64,000 nucleotides of DNA from Verrucomicrobiota bacterium (GTDB lineage: Bacteria; Verrucomicrobiota; Verrucomicrobiia; Opitutales; Opitutaceae). Positions 25,930 through 33,669 of this stretch are shown here, piece after piece. Within the stretch, counting starts at the first letter, position 1, and every line of letters begins with the position of its first letter. The notes under the pieces were generated by a model. That model was not told the origin of the DNA. It searched no databases and saw nothing but the letters and a program-made list of their open reading frames with translations. The translations under genes were made by a program, and so were the position numbers. The stretch covers positions 186,001 through 250,000 of the forward strand of contig JAEYWP010000004.1 of the NCBI GenBank assembly GCA_023428905.1. Reading direction: 5' to 3'.

Positions 25930-27216
25930 ATGAGCACTTCCCGCCCCCATCCCGCCCCAGCCTGGCGAGCGCTTCTCGCCGGCGTTTTTCTTTCGGTTGC
26001 CCCGCTGGCTCTGCCGGCGGCGGACGCCCCTGTCGCCCTCCCCGAGGACCTCGGTCTCAGCAGTGAGCGTCTCGGACGGCTCGACTCCGCGGTGGAGCGT
26101 GCCATCGCCCAGGGGCAACTCCCCGGCGCGGTGGTGCTTATCCGCCGGGACGACCAGACTGCGCGGTTGAAGACCTACGGCCTGCGGGACATCGAGGCCG
26201 GCAAACCGATGGAGGAGGATACGATTTTTCGCATCGCCTCAATGTCCAAGGCCGTGACGACCGTGGCGGTGATGATGCTGTACGAGGAGGGTCACTTCCT
26301 CCTCAACGATCCGATCGGCAAATACCTGCCCGCATTCCGAAATTCCGTCGTCGCGGTGCCGGCACCCGCCGGCTCGACCGACTCGTTCGTGACCGTGCCG
26401 GCGAACCGCCCGGTGACCATCCGTCATCTTTTGACCCACACCGCCGGCATCAACTACGGCGACGGCCTGGCGAAGGAGCGGTACGCCGCGGCGCGCTTGA
26501 CCGGTTGGTATTTCGCCGATCGCGACGAGACGATTGGCGAGGCCATGAACCGGCTCGGAGGACTGCCTCTGAGTGCCCAGCCCGGTGAGGCGTGGGTTTA
26601 TGGATACGGCACGGATGTCCTGGGTCACCTCGTGGAGGTGATTTCTGGAATGCCACTCGACCGGTTTTTCGAGGAGCGGATCTTCAAACCCCTGCGCATG
26701 CCTGACAGCAGTTTCTTCCTGCCGCCCGAGAAGACCGACCGCCTGGCGAACGTCTATGGATTGGAGAATGGCCGACTCGTCTTGAAGGAGACAGCCCAGA
26801 CCAGCGCGTATGTGAACGGACCGCGGCGCTGTTTTTCGGGCGGGGCCGGGTTGCTTTCAACCGCGCGCGACTATGGGCGCTTCCTGCAGATGCTCCTCAA
26901 CGGAGGTGAACTTGACGGCGTTCGGCTCCTCAGTCCGAAAACCGTGGCGCTGCTATCGGAGAATCACACGGGAACCTTGTACCGCCGCGACACCTCGGCG
27001 TTTGGGCTTGGTTTTTGGGTGAACCAGGATCCCGGTTTCTACGGTGAACTCAGCAGCCCGGGTGCCTATGGCTGGGGCAGCGCGTATTTCCCGCAGTACC
27101 TGGTCGATCCGGAGGAGCGCATGGTTGCGCTCTTCATGACACAGCTGATGCCTTCCGGCGGCTCTGACCTCAACCAGCGCTTCAAAGTCCTGGTCGAACA
27201 GTCGATCGTGAAGTGA
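25930..27216 (+). CDS. Exported serine hydrolase, class C beta-lactamase/EstB family
   Basis: 428 aa. Signal peptide at residues 1-30 (WRALLAGVFLSVAPLALPA). Catalytic SMSK (SxxK) lies in IFRIASMSKAVTTVAVMM, the second-motif Tyr in WVYGYGTDVLGHLVE, and RHLLTHTAG is the usual family segment. These enzymes include DD-peptidases, esterases and beta-lactamases; the YxxxxDVLG form is most often seen in esterase-like members. I chose the ATG at 25930, the start of the signal peptide. No regulator gene (ampR) is near, so an induced resistance function is not suggested. Confidence 0.88.
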   Translation: MSTSRPHPAPAWRALLAGVFLSVAPLALPAADAPVALPEDLGLSSERLGRLDSAVERAIAQGQLPGAVVLIRRDDQTARLKTYGLRDIEAGKPMEEDTIFRIASMSKAVTTVAVMMLYEEGHFLLNDPIGKYLPAFRNSVVAVPAPAGSTDSFVTVPANRPVTIRHLLTHTAGINYGDGLAKERYAAARLTGWYFADRDETIGEAMNRLGGLPLSAQPGEAWVYGYGTDVLGHLVEVISGMPLDRFFEERIFKPLRMPDSSFFLPPEKTDRLANVYGLENGRLVLKETAQTSAYVNGPRRCFSGGAGLLSTARDYGRFLQMLLNGGELDGVRLLSPKTVALLSENHTGTLYRRDTSAFGLGFWVNQDPGFYGELSSPGAYGWGSAYFPQYLVDPEERMVALFMTQLMPSGGSDLNQRFKVLVEQSIVK

Positions 27217-27381
27217 GGGGCCCCCGCTAGCAGCGCGCCCTGCGGGATCCTGTAAAGCTCCGACTACCTGTTGCCAGCGGGCGAGACGTCGCCGGGCGCA
27301 GGAAGCGCTGTCATCTGCAACGCTCGTCTCCCCGCAGCCTCCCGGTCCTCAAAGCATAAATCACAATCAAGGAGTATGAAT

Positions 27382-27406
27382 GCTCCGCGAGCGTCGCTCG
27401 CGGAGC
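27382..27406. repeat. Perfect hairpin at the end of the thioredoxin gene
   Basis: GCTCCGCGAGC (27382-27392), 3-nt loop, GCTCGCGGAGC (27396-27406): an 11-bp perfect stem, 12 nt past the minus-strand stop at 27418. No T-run follows on the minus strand, so it is a 3'-end stabilising hairpin or a weak terminator. Confidence 0.75.
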
Positions 27407-27417
27407 TTCGTCCCCAA

Positions 27418-27825
27418 TTATTCGACCATTCCGTAGACCATCTCGGCGGCGTCACGGCCCTCGGCGATCAGTTTGCCCTGCGCATCGAAGACCTTGAAGT
27501 GCGGAACACTCCGGATTCCGTACTGCTGCACGACTGGGGACTTCCAATCGATGCCCTTTACGTCGGGGCGATTGATGTCGACCTTCACCACAGCGATGTC
27601 GTCGCGCGTCTGGTGCAGTGCATCGAGCTTCGGTGAAATCGCACGGCACGGCGGGCAGTAGTTGCTCGTGAAGTCGACGATCGTGGTCTTGCCCGGGACG
27701 AGGTAGTCCGTGATCTGGACCTCGGCACCGTGCGACACCTTCAACGGTGCCTCGCCTTTATCGGCAGCAAGCGCGGACAGGGGAAGCAGGGCAGCGAGAA
27801 GCAGGGTGGTGAGGGATCGTTTCAT
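27418..27825 (-). CDS. Exported thioredoxin-fold protein (CPPC)
   Basis: 135 aa. A signal peptide (MKRSLTTLLLAALLPLSALA) precedes a compact thioredoxin domain with FTSNYCPPCRAISPKLDAL as the active site and cis-Pro in GIRSVPHFKVFD. The CPPC motif instead of CGPC, plus export, suggests a periplasmic thiol-disulfide role such as reduction or cytochrome c maturation support. I chose the ATG at 27825; a longer frame upstream runs through repeat DNA. Confidence 0.88.
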   Translation of the reverse strand: MKRSLTTLLLAALLPLSALAADKGEAPLKVSHGAEVQITDYLVPGKTTIVDFTSNYCPPCRAISPKLDALHQTRDDIAVVKVDINRPDVKGIDWKSPVVQQYGIRSVPHFKVFDAQGKLIAEGRDAAEMVYGMVE

Positions 27826-27898
27826 GATGAGGCTTTGAACGAATCGTGCGCCGGCGCGGAGGCAAGCGAGGGTTGATGGGAAAGCCGGTACTGTTTCG

Positions 27899-27925
27899 TA
27901 AGGGGTCATGTCTTGACTCTTGACA
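27899..27925 (+). repeat. Dispersed 27-bp repeat, copy 1
   Basis: Begins TAAGGGGTCATG and ends CTTGACTCTTGACA. The same element occurs at 28603 (plus) and 30603 and 30751 (minus). It lies upstream of the thioredoxin gene start. Confidence 0.9.
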
Positions 27926-27947
27926 GAGTGTGACTTGATAAAGTGCA

Positions 27948-27967
27948 CCGGTCGAGCGCTCGACCGG
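27948..27967. repeat. Perfect 20-bp palindrome CCGGTCGAGC/GCTCGACCGG
   Basis: Two 10-nt half-sites with no spacer, 23 nt from repeat copy 1 and about 100 nt upstream of a 62-aa ORF. It could be a protein-binding operator or part of a mobile repeat unit. Nothing else identifies it. Confidence 0.6.
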
Positions 27968-28066
27968 GAGATAGAATTTGTTTGTCCGGCCCGGAGGATA
28001 GTCCTGCTCCAGTCTGAGGTGAGCCCCTCATGGCCGGTTGCCTCTCTCGTCCGTAGACTTTTCTCC

Positions 28067-28255
28067 ATGGAAATCTCCGCGAGCGCCATCGGGGTCGATC
28101 AAACCGATGAAATTCGGCAGGCGCTCCTGCTCAAACGGGCGATCAAAGCAGAGCAGGCCCAGCAACTGGCGCTGCTCGAATCTGCCTCCCTCACCGCGCC
28201 GGGTCAGACGCCGGACACGCGGTTGGTCGGCAGATTGTTGAACGAAAAAGCCTGA
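28067..28255 (+). CDS. Small protein, 62 aa, possibly YjfB-like
   Basis: The sequence starts MEISASAIGVDQTDEIRQAL and continues with a helical, Ala/Gln/Leu-rich stretch (KRAIKAEQAQQLALLESAS). Length and the N-terminal pattern resemble the YjfB putative motility family, but the match is weak and no flagellar gene is near. The C-terminal end TRLVGRLLNEKA resembles that of the 59-aa ORF at 30322. No clear Shine-Dalgarno sequence is seen. Confidence 0.45.
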   Translation: MEISASAIGVDQTDEIRQALLLKRAIKAEQAQQLALLESASLTAPGQTPDTRLVGRLLNEKA

Positions 28256-28365
28256 CCCGCGTGTGGAGGAGCGAGGGCGTGTGACCTGGCGTACCGGCGA
28301 GATACGCTATGGTATTTTCGCTGCAGAGGGACTGGCGGAGTGCAGCCTGAGGATTACGGTGTGCG

Positions 28366-28605
28366 ATGCCATCGACGAACGACGATTCTGTTTCCCCCCA
28401 CCTTCGCCACGACGCCCAGGCGCCCGCGCGTCGACCACCAGACTCCCAGCCTGAACGTCGGGGCGAGGGCAAACTGGACTCCGTCGAAGACGGCTCACCG
28501 CCTTCCGAGGAAAATGTCGCCGATCAGCCGGCCAGCGGCCGCGACCGGATCGACCTCAGCCGTGAGGATCACGGCACAAGCGGTCAGACCCGTTTCCCGT
28601 TCTAA
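28366..28605 (+). CDS. Possible small hydrophilic protein, 79 aa
   Basis: A charged, low-complexity, disorder-like protein (MPSTNDDSVSPHL at the start, GRDRIDLSREDHG near the end). Its stop codon TAA is the first three bases of repeat copy 2. No family is recognised, and it may be a chance open frame in repeat-associated DNA. Confidence 0.3.
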   Translation: MPSTNDDSVSPHLRHDAQAPARRPPDSQPERRGEGKLDSVEDGSPPSEENVADQPASGRDRIDLSREDHGTSGQTRFPF

Positions 28606-28629
28606 GGGGTCACGTCTTGACTATTGACA
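28603..28629 (+). repeat. Dispersed 27-bp repeat, copy 2
   Basis: Same element as at 27899 with two substitutions (TCACG for TCATG, CTATTG for CTCTTG). Same orientation as copy 1, 704 bp apart. Confidence 0.88.
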
Positions 28630-28677
28630 AGCCCTTCCCCGCAGGCCTTCCGCACATTGGCAACGCGGTGTTCCCGC

Positions 28678-29232
28678 TCAGGCCTCGGCCATCCGGATGG
28701 CCTTTTTACGCTTCCATCGGTTGTATCCAAACTCCACTGGGATGCGGAAAAACAGGTGATACAGGCCAAGGATCAGAGCCATGCCGGCGATCGCATACAC
28801 AAGGCCTTCTACCGTGGTTGGCACCGCTGGTTTGTAGACTGTCCAGGTGGCCTGCGCTATCTCTGTATCCAGGTGTTGGAGGAAGGCGAAGGGTCGCCCG
28901 AAGAGTCCCGCGTCCATGATCGCCTGTTGCGAATTCTCAAGATCGCGCAACCGCTCGGTCGATTGGTGCATGACTGAGCCCAGGCGCGAAACCGTTGCGT
29001 CCGGATTGGTCTCTGTGTGAGTGATGAAACGCTCCAGCGACATCCCTGACTCTGTGGCCACGCGTTCATATTGCGCCACTTGAAGCCGAGCCTCGTTGAC
29101 ATGCCCGCCCAGGCGCTGGGCGTACTGCTGCATGAACTCAGGTGCCTGCGAGAAAAAGACGGCGCCCGCGACGCAAAGCACCCGATCCAACAGTCCACTG
29201 CCAGTACTGGCCATGCGGGTGGTGAAACTCAT
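28678..29232 (-). CDS. DUF2937 family membrane protein
   Basis: 184 aa. The N-terminal helix (LLDRVLCVAGAVFFSQAPEF) and the C-terminal helix (VEGLVYAIAGMALILGLYHLFF) bracket a helical, coiled-coil-like middle with EFMQQYAQRLGGHVNEA, which is typical of DUF2937. The protein ends in a basic tail (RWKRKKAIRMAEA). Function is unknown. It lies between repeat copies 2 and 3. Confidence 0.82.
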   Translation of the reverse strand: MSFTTRMASTGSGLLDRVLCVAGAVFFSQAPEFMQQYAQRLGGHVNEARLQVAQYERVATESGMSLERFITHTETNPDATVSRLGSVMHQSTERLRDLENSQQAIMDAGLFGRPFAFLQHLDTEIAQATWTVYKPAVPTTVEGLVYAIAGMALILGLYHLFFRIPVEFGYNRWKRKKAIRMAEA

Positions 29233-29400
29233 GGCCGGTAGGGTAACCGGCTAACCGGTGACAGACAAGTCGGTCGTCAAGGGGGAGGCATGGCTGGGGA
29301 AGAGAGGATGAGCCTGACAGCGCCGCGAGGACCTCCCATGGTATCCCGAATGCTACCGCCCTCTTCGGCTGATAGTTTCCTCCCGCTTTTTCCCGCACCC

Positions 29401-30108
29401 ATGACCGCGGTGCGGTTAGCGGCCCGCTTCCCTTCGTCGTGGGAGGGGGTGTTTGACGATGCGTATCCCCGGCACGAATTCGACGCGCTGCTCGGGCGGG
29501 TGGAGGAGGCATACCTGACGGGCGACGTCTGCCCGCCCGCGTCGTTGCTCTTTCGGGCGCTTGAGTCGGTGCGTCCTGCGGACGTCCGGGTCGCGATCGT
29601 AGGTCAGGACCCGTATCCAACGCCCGGTAACGCGGACGGCCTGGCGTTCTCGGTCAGCAGGTCCGCACGGCTGCCCGGCTCGCTTCGCACGCTTTACCGA
29701 GAGCTTGAGCGGTCGGTGCAGGGCTGGCGGTGCCCGCCGCACGGCAGCCTTGAGCGCTGGAGCGAGCAGGGAGTGCTGCTGCTGAATACCGTGCTCACGA
29801 CGCGGGCGGGCGACCCCATGAGCCACGGCGGGCTCGGCTGGCAGGCCTTTACCCGAGCTGTTCTCCGGCACGTCCAGCGCGCCTCACCTTTTGTCGTGTT
29901 CATGCTCTGGGGGCAAAAGGCCCTCCAGTCGGTCGGCCCCGTGGTGGACGAGGGGCGGCACCTTGTTCTCCGTTCCTCGCACCCCTCGCCCCTTTCGGAA
30001 AACCGGGCCATCAAGGGGCAGGGGTTTGTGGGTAACGACCACTTCACCGAAGCCAATCGGCAGTTGGTCAAGCGTGGGTTAGCGCCCATTGAATGGTCCC
30101 TCGTCTAG
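29401..30108 (+). CDS. ung: Uracil-DNA glycosylase, family 1
   Basis: 235 aa, usual length. The enzyme removes uracil from DNA to start base-excision repair. The water-activating motif VAIVGQDPYPTPGNADGL and the minor-groove loop SSHPSPLSENRA are intact, with VLLLNTVLTTRAG and FMLWGQKA between them. I chose the ATG at 29401 (MTAVRLAARFPSSW); upstream in-frame residues do not belong to the family fold. A second uracil-binding protein (UdgX fusion) is encoded at 34923. Confidence 0.95.
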   Translation: MTAVRLAARFPSSWEGVFDDAYPRHEFDALLGRVEEAYLTGDVCPPASLLFRALESVRPADVRVAIVGQDPYPTPGNADGLAFSVSRSARLPGSLRTLYRELERSVQGWRCPPHGSLERWSEQGVLLLNTVLTTRAGDPMSHGGLGWQAFTRAVLRHVQRASPFVVFMLWGQKALQSVGPVVDEGRHLVLRSSHPSPLSENRAIKGQGFVGNDHFTEANRQLVKRGLAPIEWSLV

Positions 30109-30321
30109 TGGGTCCCGTCCCGAGGCGAGTTGGGCGGTGATGGCGGGGCTCCGAGACGTCGCTGCCGGGGATGTCGCCCCGCGAGAGCAGGTCGCCGCGG
30201 GGGCGAAAGAACGGTTGTTCAGGCCGGAGGCAGTCAAGGAACAGCTTTGGGCGGGAATCCCGCGATGTCGCGGGGGCTATGCCTTATGTACGCGGGGAGG
30301 GAGCCAGTTTATCCTGCCGCC

Positions 30322-30501
30322 ATGATCCGCGTCGATGCCGTCGCCCTCCAGTCTGATCTCGCCCGCGAGCAGCTGCAGGTGCTGCAGCAGCGACGCCAGG
30401 ACGAAGCACGGAAGCCGCAGCGGGTGCAGCCCACACAGGAAACCGGTTCCAGTCAGGTGAATGATCGCCGGACGGGACAGCGGCTGAACACACGCGCCTA
30501 A
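30322..30501 (+). CDS. Small hydrophilic protein, 59 aa
   Basis: The sequence starts MIRVDAVALQSDLAREQLQV, followed by a Gln/Arg-rich helix and an end NDRRTGQRLNTRA. No family is recognised. A short tail similarity to the 62-aa protein at 28067 (R..G..LN..A) is visible. Its stop lies about 100 nt before repeat copy 3. Confidence 0.4.
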   Translation: MIRVDAVALQSDLAREQLQVLQQRRQDEARKPQRVQPTQETGSSQVNDRRTGQRLNTRA

Positions 30502-30592
30502 GTCTCAGCGCGACCACGGATCAGGCCTCGTGCATGAGGCGTTGTCGGGGTTCTGTCTTGTGGCCGGTCAGACGGTGCACAGCGGCTCGCAC

Positions 30593-30777
30593 AAGCTGGT
30601 TTTGTCAAGAGTCAAGACATGACCCCTTAAGGGTATGTGGGGCAAATGAAGCCGCGGGGCTGCGGTTAGGGGGGCGTGGGCCCAGCGGGGGCCGACGGGA
30701 GCAACCTGACGAGAGAGGCGTGGCACGGCGTAGTTGCGGCAAACCAGCTTTGTCAAGAGTCAAGACATGACCCCTTA
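30593..30777 (-). repeat. Two minus-strand copies of the 27-bp repeat with inverted 10-bp flanks
   Basis: Copies 3 (30603-30629) and 4 (30751-30777) are identical to copy 1 read on the minus strand, 148 bp apart. Copy 3 is preceded by AAGCTGGTTT (30593-30602) and copy 4 by its exact reverse complement AAACCAGCTT (30741-30750). The DNA between holds no convincing gene. The 30502-30911 gap otherwise contains only the leader of the metzincin gene. Confidence 0.88.
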
Positions 30778-30911
30778 GTCTGAGAATGCAATGTAGTGGA
30801 CGTAATACTACGGGGAGGCGGGCGGGCGGGTAATGGCGGGGTAAAAGTGCGGCCGTCCCCGGTTCCGGGATTGAAGTGGGCGTGAGGGCTCGGCTTGGTG
30901 CGTCCCTCCCT

Positions 30912-32780
30912 ATGCCCACGGCTCGAAATCTCCTCTTTGCCACCTGCGGTGCGATGCTGACGTTTGCTTCAACCCTTACGGCCGAGCCGCCGGCGGCTCC
31001 CTTCTCGCTCGTGCGCACGCGAGCAGAGCGGGCGTCAGCGAAGCTGGACACGGTGAGGGCGCGGATCCCGGAAATCGCGCACCAGCATGGCATGAGCGCC
31101 GCCGCGCTGGAGGGCATGATGCGGCGCGATCGCGATCTGTGGCTCGATGAGGGCGCGCGGCTCTTTTATGCGTGCGAAGGCCTGGAAGTGCCTGCTTTCG
31201 CGTCGGCTGCCGAGATGGCTCCGGTGGGCGCAGCCGCTGCTAGCAGCGTTCCCAACAGCACCGACGTGTTCAAACTGCACAGTTTGCCTGGAGCGTCTCG
31301 GGTGATCTATCTCGATTTCAACGGCCATACCACGCGGGGGACCCAGTGGAATGTGACCAAGACCGGGGGAGCAGACATTGTGTCCGCGCCCTTCGACATG
31401 GATGGAAATCCCGCCGCTTTCAGCGCAGCGGAAACCGATCGGATCAAACGTATCTGGCAGCGCGTGGCGGAGGACTTTTCGCCGTTTGCCATCAACGTCA
31501 CCACCGAGGAGCCGGCGGCCGACGCCCTCCGACGTATCGACGCCAATGATACCACGTACGGTGTGCGCGTGGTGATTTCACCCACGAGCAGCTGGTATGG
31601 CAGCGCTGGCGGGGTCGCCTATGTCGGCTCGTTCCTCTGGAACAGTGACACCCCCGCGTTCGTTTTTGCGGATCGACTGGGGCCGAACCATGAGAAGTAC
31701 GTCGCGGAGGCCATCTCGCACGAGACCGGTCACACCTTTGGGCTGAGCCATGATGGGAAGTCGGATGGCACGTCCTATTACGCGGGCCACGGCAGCTGGG
31801 CCCCCATCATGGGCGTGGGTTATTACAAGCCCGTTACCCAGTGGAGTCGGGGCGAATACGCATCGGCCAACAACCTGGAGGACGATTACGCGAAAATTTC
31901 CGCCAATGGCGGGCCTGTCTCGACCGATGACTATGGCAATGACCTCACCACCGCCGAACCGCTGGCCGGGCCGTCCGTCCTCACCTACGGGCTGATCGAA
32001 TCGCGGACGGACGTGGATGTCTTCCGCCTCGCGTGCGGCTCGGGGGCGGTGTCGTTTTCCGCAGCGGGACCCTCGGTCGAGTCGAACGTCGATCTCAAGT
32101 TGGAGCTGCTGAGTGCCACAGGCGTGGTCCTGGCCTCCAGCGATCCCACCGGTTTGTCTGCCAGTGTCAGCGTCACGGTTGCCGCGGGAACGTATTACCT
32201 GCGTCTTCAGGGTGTGGGCGCGGGCGACGCAGTCACGACAGGGTATTCTGACTACGGCAGCATCGGCGAATACCGCTTGAGCGGCTCCTTTGCAGCCGCG
32301 GCGGTGCACGTGAAGCTGGGTGGCTTTGATGGCAGCTTCGAGGGAGTGACCCACACCCGCACGGGTTACCATGCGTTCACCTATCGGCCAATCCTGGCGC
32401 CCTTCGTCTTTGTCGCGGACGCGGGCATTGCCGCCAATGGCTGCGGTTTCACCGCCAGCAATCCCGTGGCACCCTCGGGCACGCAGGTCGCGTTCATCCA
32501 GAAGACCGGGCGCATTGAACTCACGCTCCCGTACCCGGCCGGCACCTACAAGATCAACGCCCGGGTTGCGAATCGCGCCAATGTGACGGCGAAGCAGACG
32601 GTCGACGTGCTGATCGATGGCCAGGCCGTGGGCAGCTTCAGCGGCACACGCAGCTATGCGGCCGTTTCAAGTTCCACCTTCGTGGTGACGGAGGGGGTTC
32701 ACACCCTGACGCTGGCCGGCCGGGCCACCCTGGACGCGACCCTGCTCCTCGACCTCCTCGAGATCGAGCGGGTGAATTAA
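30912..32780 (+). CDS. Secreted metzincin-type metalloprotease with PPC and C-terminal adhesion-like domain
   Basis: 622 aa. Signal peptide at residues 1-25 (NLLFATCGAMLTFASTLTA). After a propeptide-like helical segment, the catalytic domain (about 120-340) carries the zinc site HETGHTFGLSHD (first His at residue 270) and the Met-turn PIMGVGYY. A PPC-type domain follows (ESRTDVDVFRLACGSGAVSF, GTYYLRLQGVG), then a beta-rich C-terminal domain (IELTLPYPAGTYKINARVAN). The likely role is extracellular protein breakdown. I chose the ATG at 30912. Confidence 0.88.
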   Translation: MPTARNLLFATCGAMLTFASTLTAEPPAAPFSLVRTRAERASAKLDTVRARIPEIAHQHGMSAAALEGMMRRDRDLWLDEGARLFYACEGLEVPAFASAAEMAPVGAAAASSVPNSTDVFKLHSLPGASRVIYLDFNGHTTRGTQWNVTKTGGADIVSAPFDMDGNPAAFSAAETDRIKRIWQRVAEDFSPFAINVTTEEPAADALRRIDANDTTYGVRVVISPTSSWYGSAGGVAYVGSFLWNSDTPAFVFADRLGPNHEKYVAEAISHETGHTFGLSHDGKSDGTSYYAGHGSWAPIMGVGYYKPVTQWSRGEYASANNLEDDYAKISANGGPVSTDDYGNDLTTAEPLAGPSVLTYGLIESRTDVDVFRLACGSGAVSFSAAGPSVESNVDLKLELLSATGVVLASSDPTGLSASVSVTVAAGTYYLRLQGVGAGDAVTTGYSDYGSIGEYRLSGSFAAAAVHVKLGGFDGSFEGVTHTRTGYHAFTYRPILAPFVFVADAGIAANGCGFTASNPVAPSGTQVAFIQKTGRIELTLPYPAGTYKINARVANRANVTAKQTVDVLIDGQAVGSFSGTRSYAAVSSSTFVVTEGVHTLTLAGRATLDATLLLDLLEIERVN

Positions 32781-33098
32781 CGCTTCGTCCGCTCCCCCAC
32801 GCGTCGATCCGCGCGCTTCCCGGCGCGTGGTACCCGGGCAACGGCGCGCCACCAAGGCACGACCCGATCGGCTCCACCGCTTTTCCGGGGTATGCTTGCG
32901 GCGCGCAAAAGTACCCCACTGCCCCGAGCTTCGCCTCCGCCAGCTGCCGGACCTGGTCGGCTGAAGATCGGTGGGGTACAGCTGCAGGAGGTTGTTCACC
33001 CCCCTTGCTTTGAGCGAAGGACATCTTGACCGGCCGACACCATCGGGCCGCGGATGGAGGCAAACCAGCACCGCCGCCATCACGTGGAGCCCGCGCCT
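32781..33098. other. 318-bp spacer with no convincing gene
   Basis: Several overlapping open frames cross it on the minus strand, one with a short suggestive piece (GVNNLLQLYPTD), but none has a start, a family match or a stable frame. A 7-bp inverted repeat CCACGCG/CGCGTGG just after the metzincin stop could be a weak terminator. Confidence 0.5.
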
Positions 33099-33539
33099 TC
33101 AGCGGGCGGGCTGCCGCGGGGCGGGGCCCAGCAGCTTGGTCAACACGTCCTCGATCACCGCGTCCGGCTGCGCCAGAAGGGCGGAGGGACCCTGAAACGT
33201 GGATTCCGCGATGGTGCGCTCCGAGCGCGGATCCTGCACCGACAGGTTGAGGTAGGTGAGATGGTATCGAAAATCCCAGTTCCAGCGGTCGTCGTAGCTG
33301 ATGATCGCCTGGGCCGTGCGCGGGAGCATCGTCAGGGGGCCTCGTTCGGCCTGAAGGCCCCGCGCTTCCAGGGCGCGGACAATCCGGATCGAGATCCCGC
33401 GGTTGTCGTTGAGGTTGGTCTTCACGAAGTACCGCTGGTAGCTGCCGAGGCTCCGCCCCGGTTCGACGCTCGAAACGACGGAACTGCAGCTGGAGAGAAG
33501 CACACTGCCGAGCAGCAGGAAGCAGGCGAAGATCTTCAC
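33099..33539 (-). CDS. DUF4136-like lipoprotein
   Basis: 146 aa from a GTG start at 33539. A lipoprotein signal is clear (KIFACFLLLGSVLLSSC, lipobox LLSSC). The mature part has SLGSYQRYFVKTNLNDNRG, ALEARGLQAERG and AIISYDDRWNWDFRYHLTYL, the pattern of DUF4136 lipoproteins. Function is unknown. It diverges from the radical SAM gene at 33670. Confidence 0.75.
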   Translation of the reverse strand: MKIFACFLLLGSVLLSSCSSVVSSVEPGRSLGSYQRYFVKTNLNDNRGISIRIVRALEARGLQAERGPLTMLPRTAQAIISYDDRWNWDFRYHLTYLNLSVQDPRSERTIAESTFQGPSALLAQPDAVIEDVLTKLLGPAPRQPAR

Positions 33540-33669
33540 AACGGCAGGACAACGCGCCCGCCTGCGCGGGCAAGGCGGAAGTGTCGCGGCGGGTGGAAGA
33601 AAACCGTCCGAAACGCCTGCGCCGACGGTTGAGAGTGGGGGCACTCCCACTACGTTGCTGGCCCCCTGA

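Noticed and set aside
25930..27216. Antibiotic-resistance beta-lactamase
   Set aside because: Only the general class C fold is shown; no regulator and no lactamase-specific context, so an esterase or peptidase is at least as likely.
27361..27410. Rho-independent terminator for the thioredoxin gene
   Set aside because: The hairpin is perfect but no T-run follows on the minus strand, so it is listed only as a hairpin.
32781..33098. Degraded gene with the piece GVNNLLQLYPTD
   Set aside because: No neighbouring frame continues a known fold, and the match is too short to call a pseudogene.
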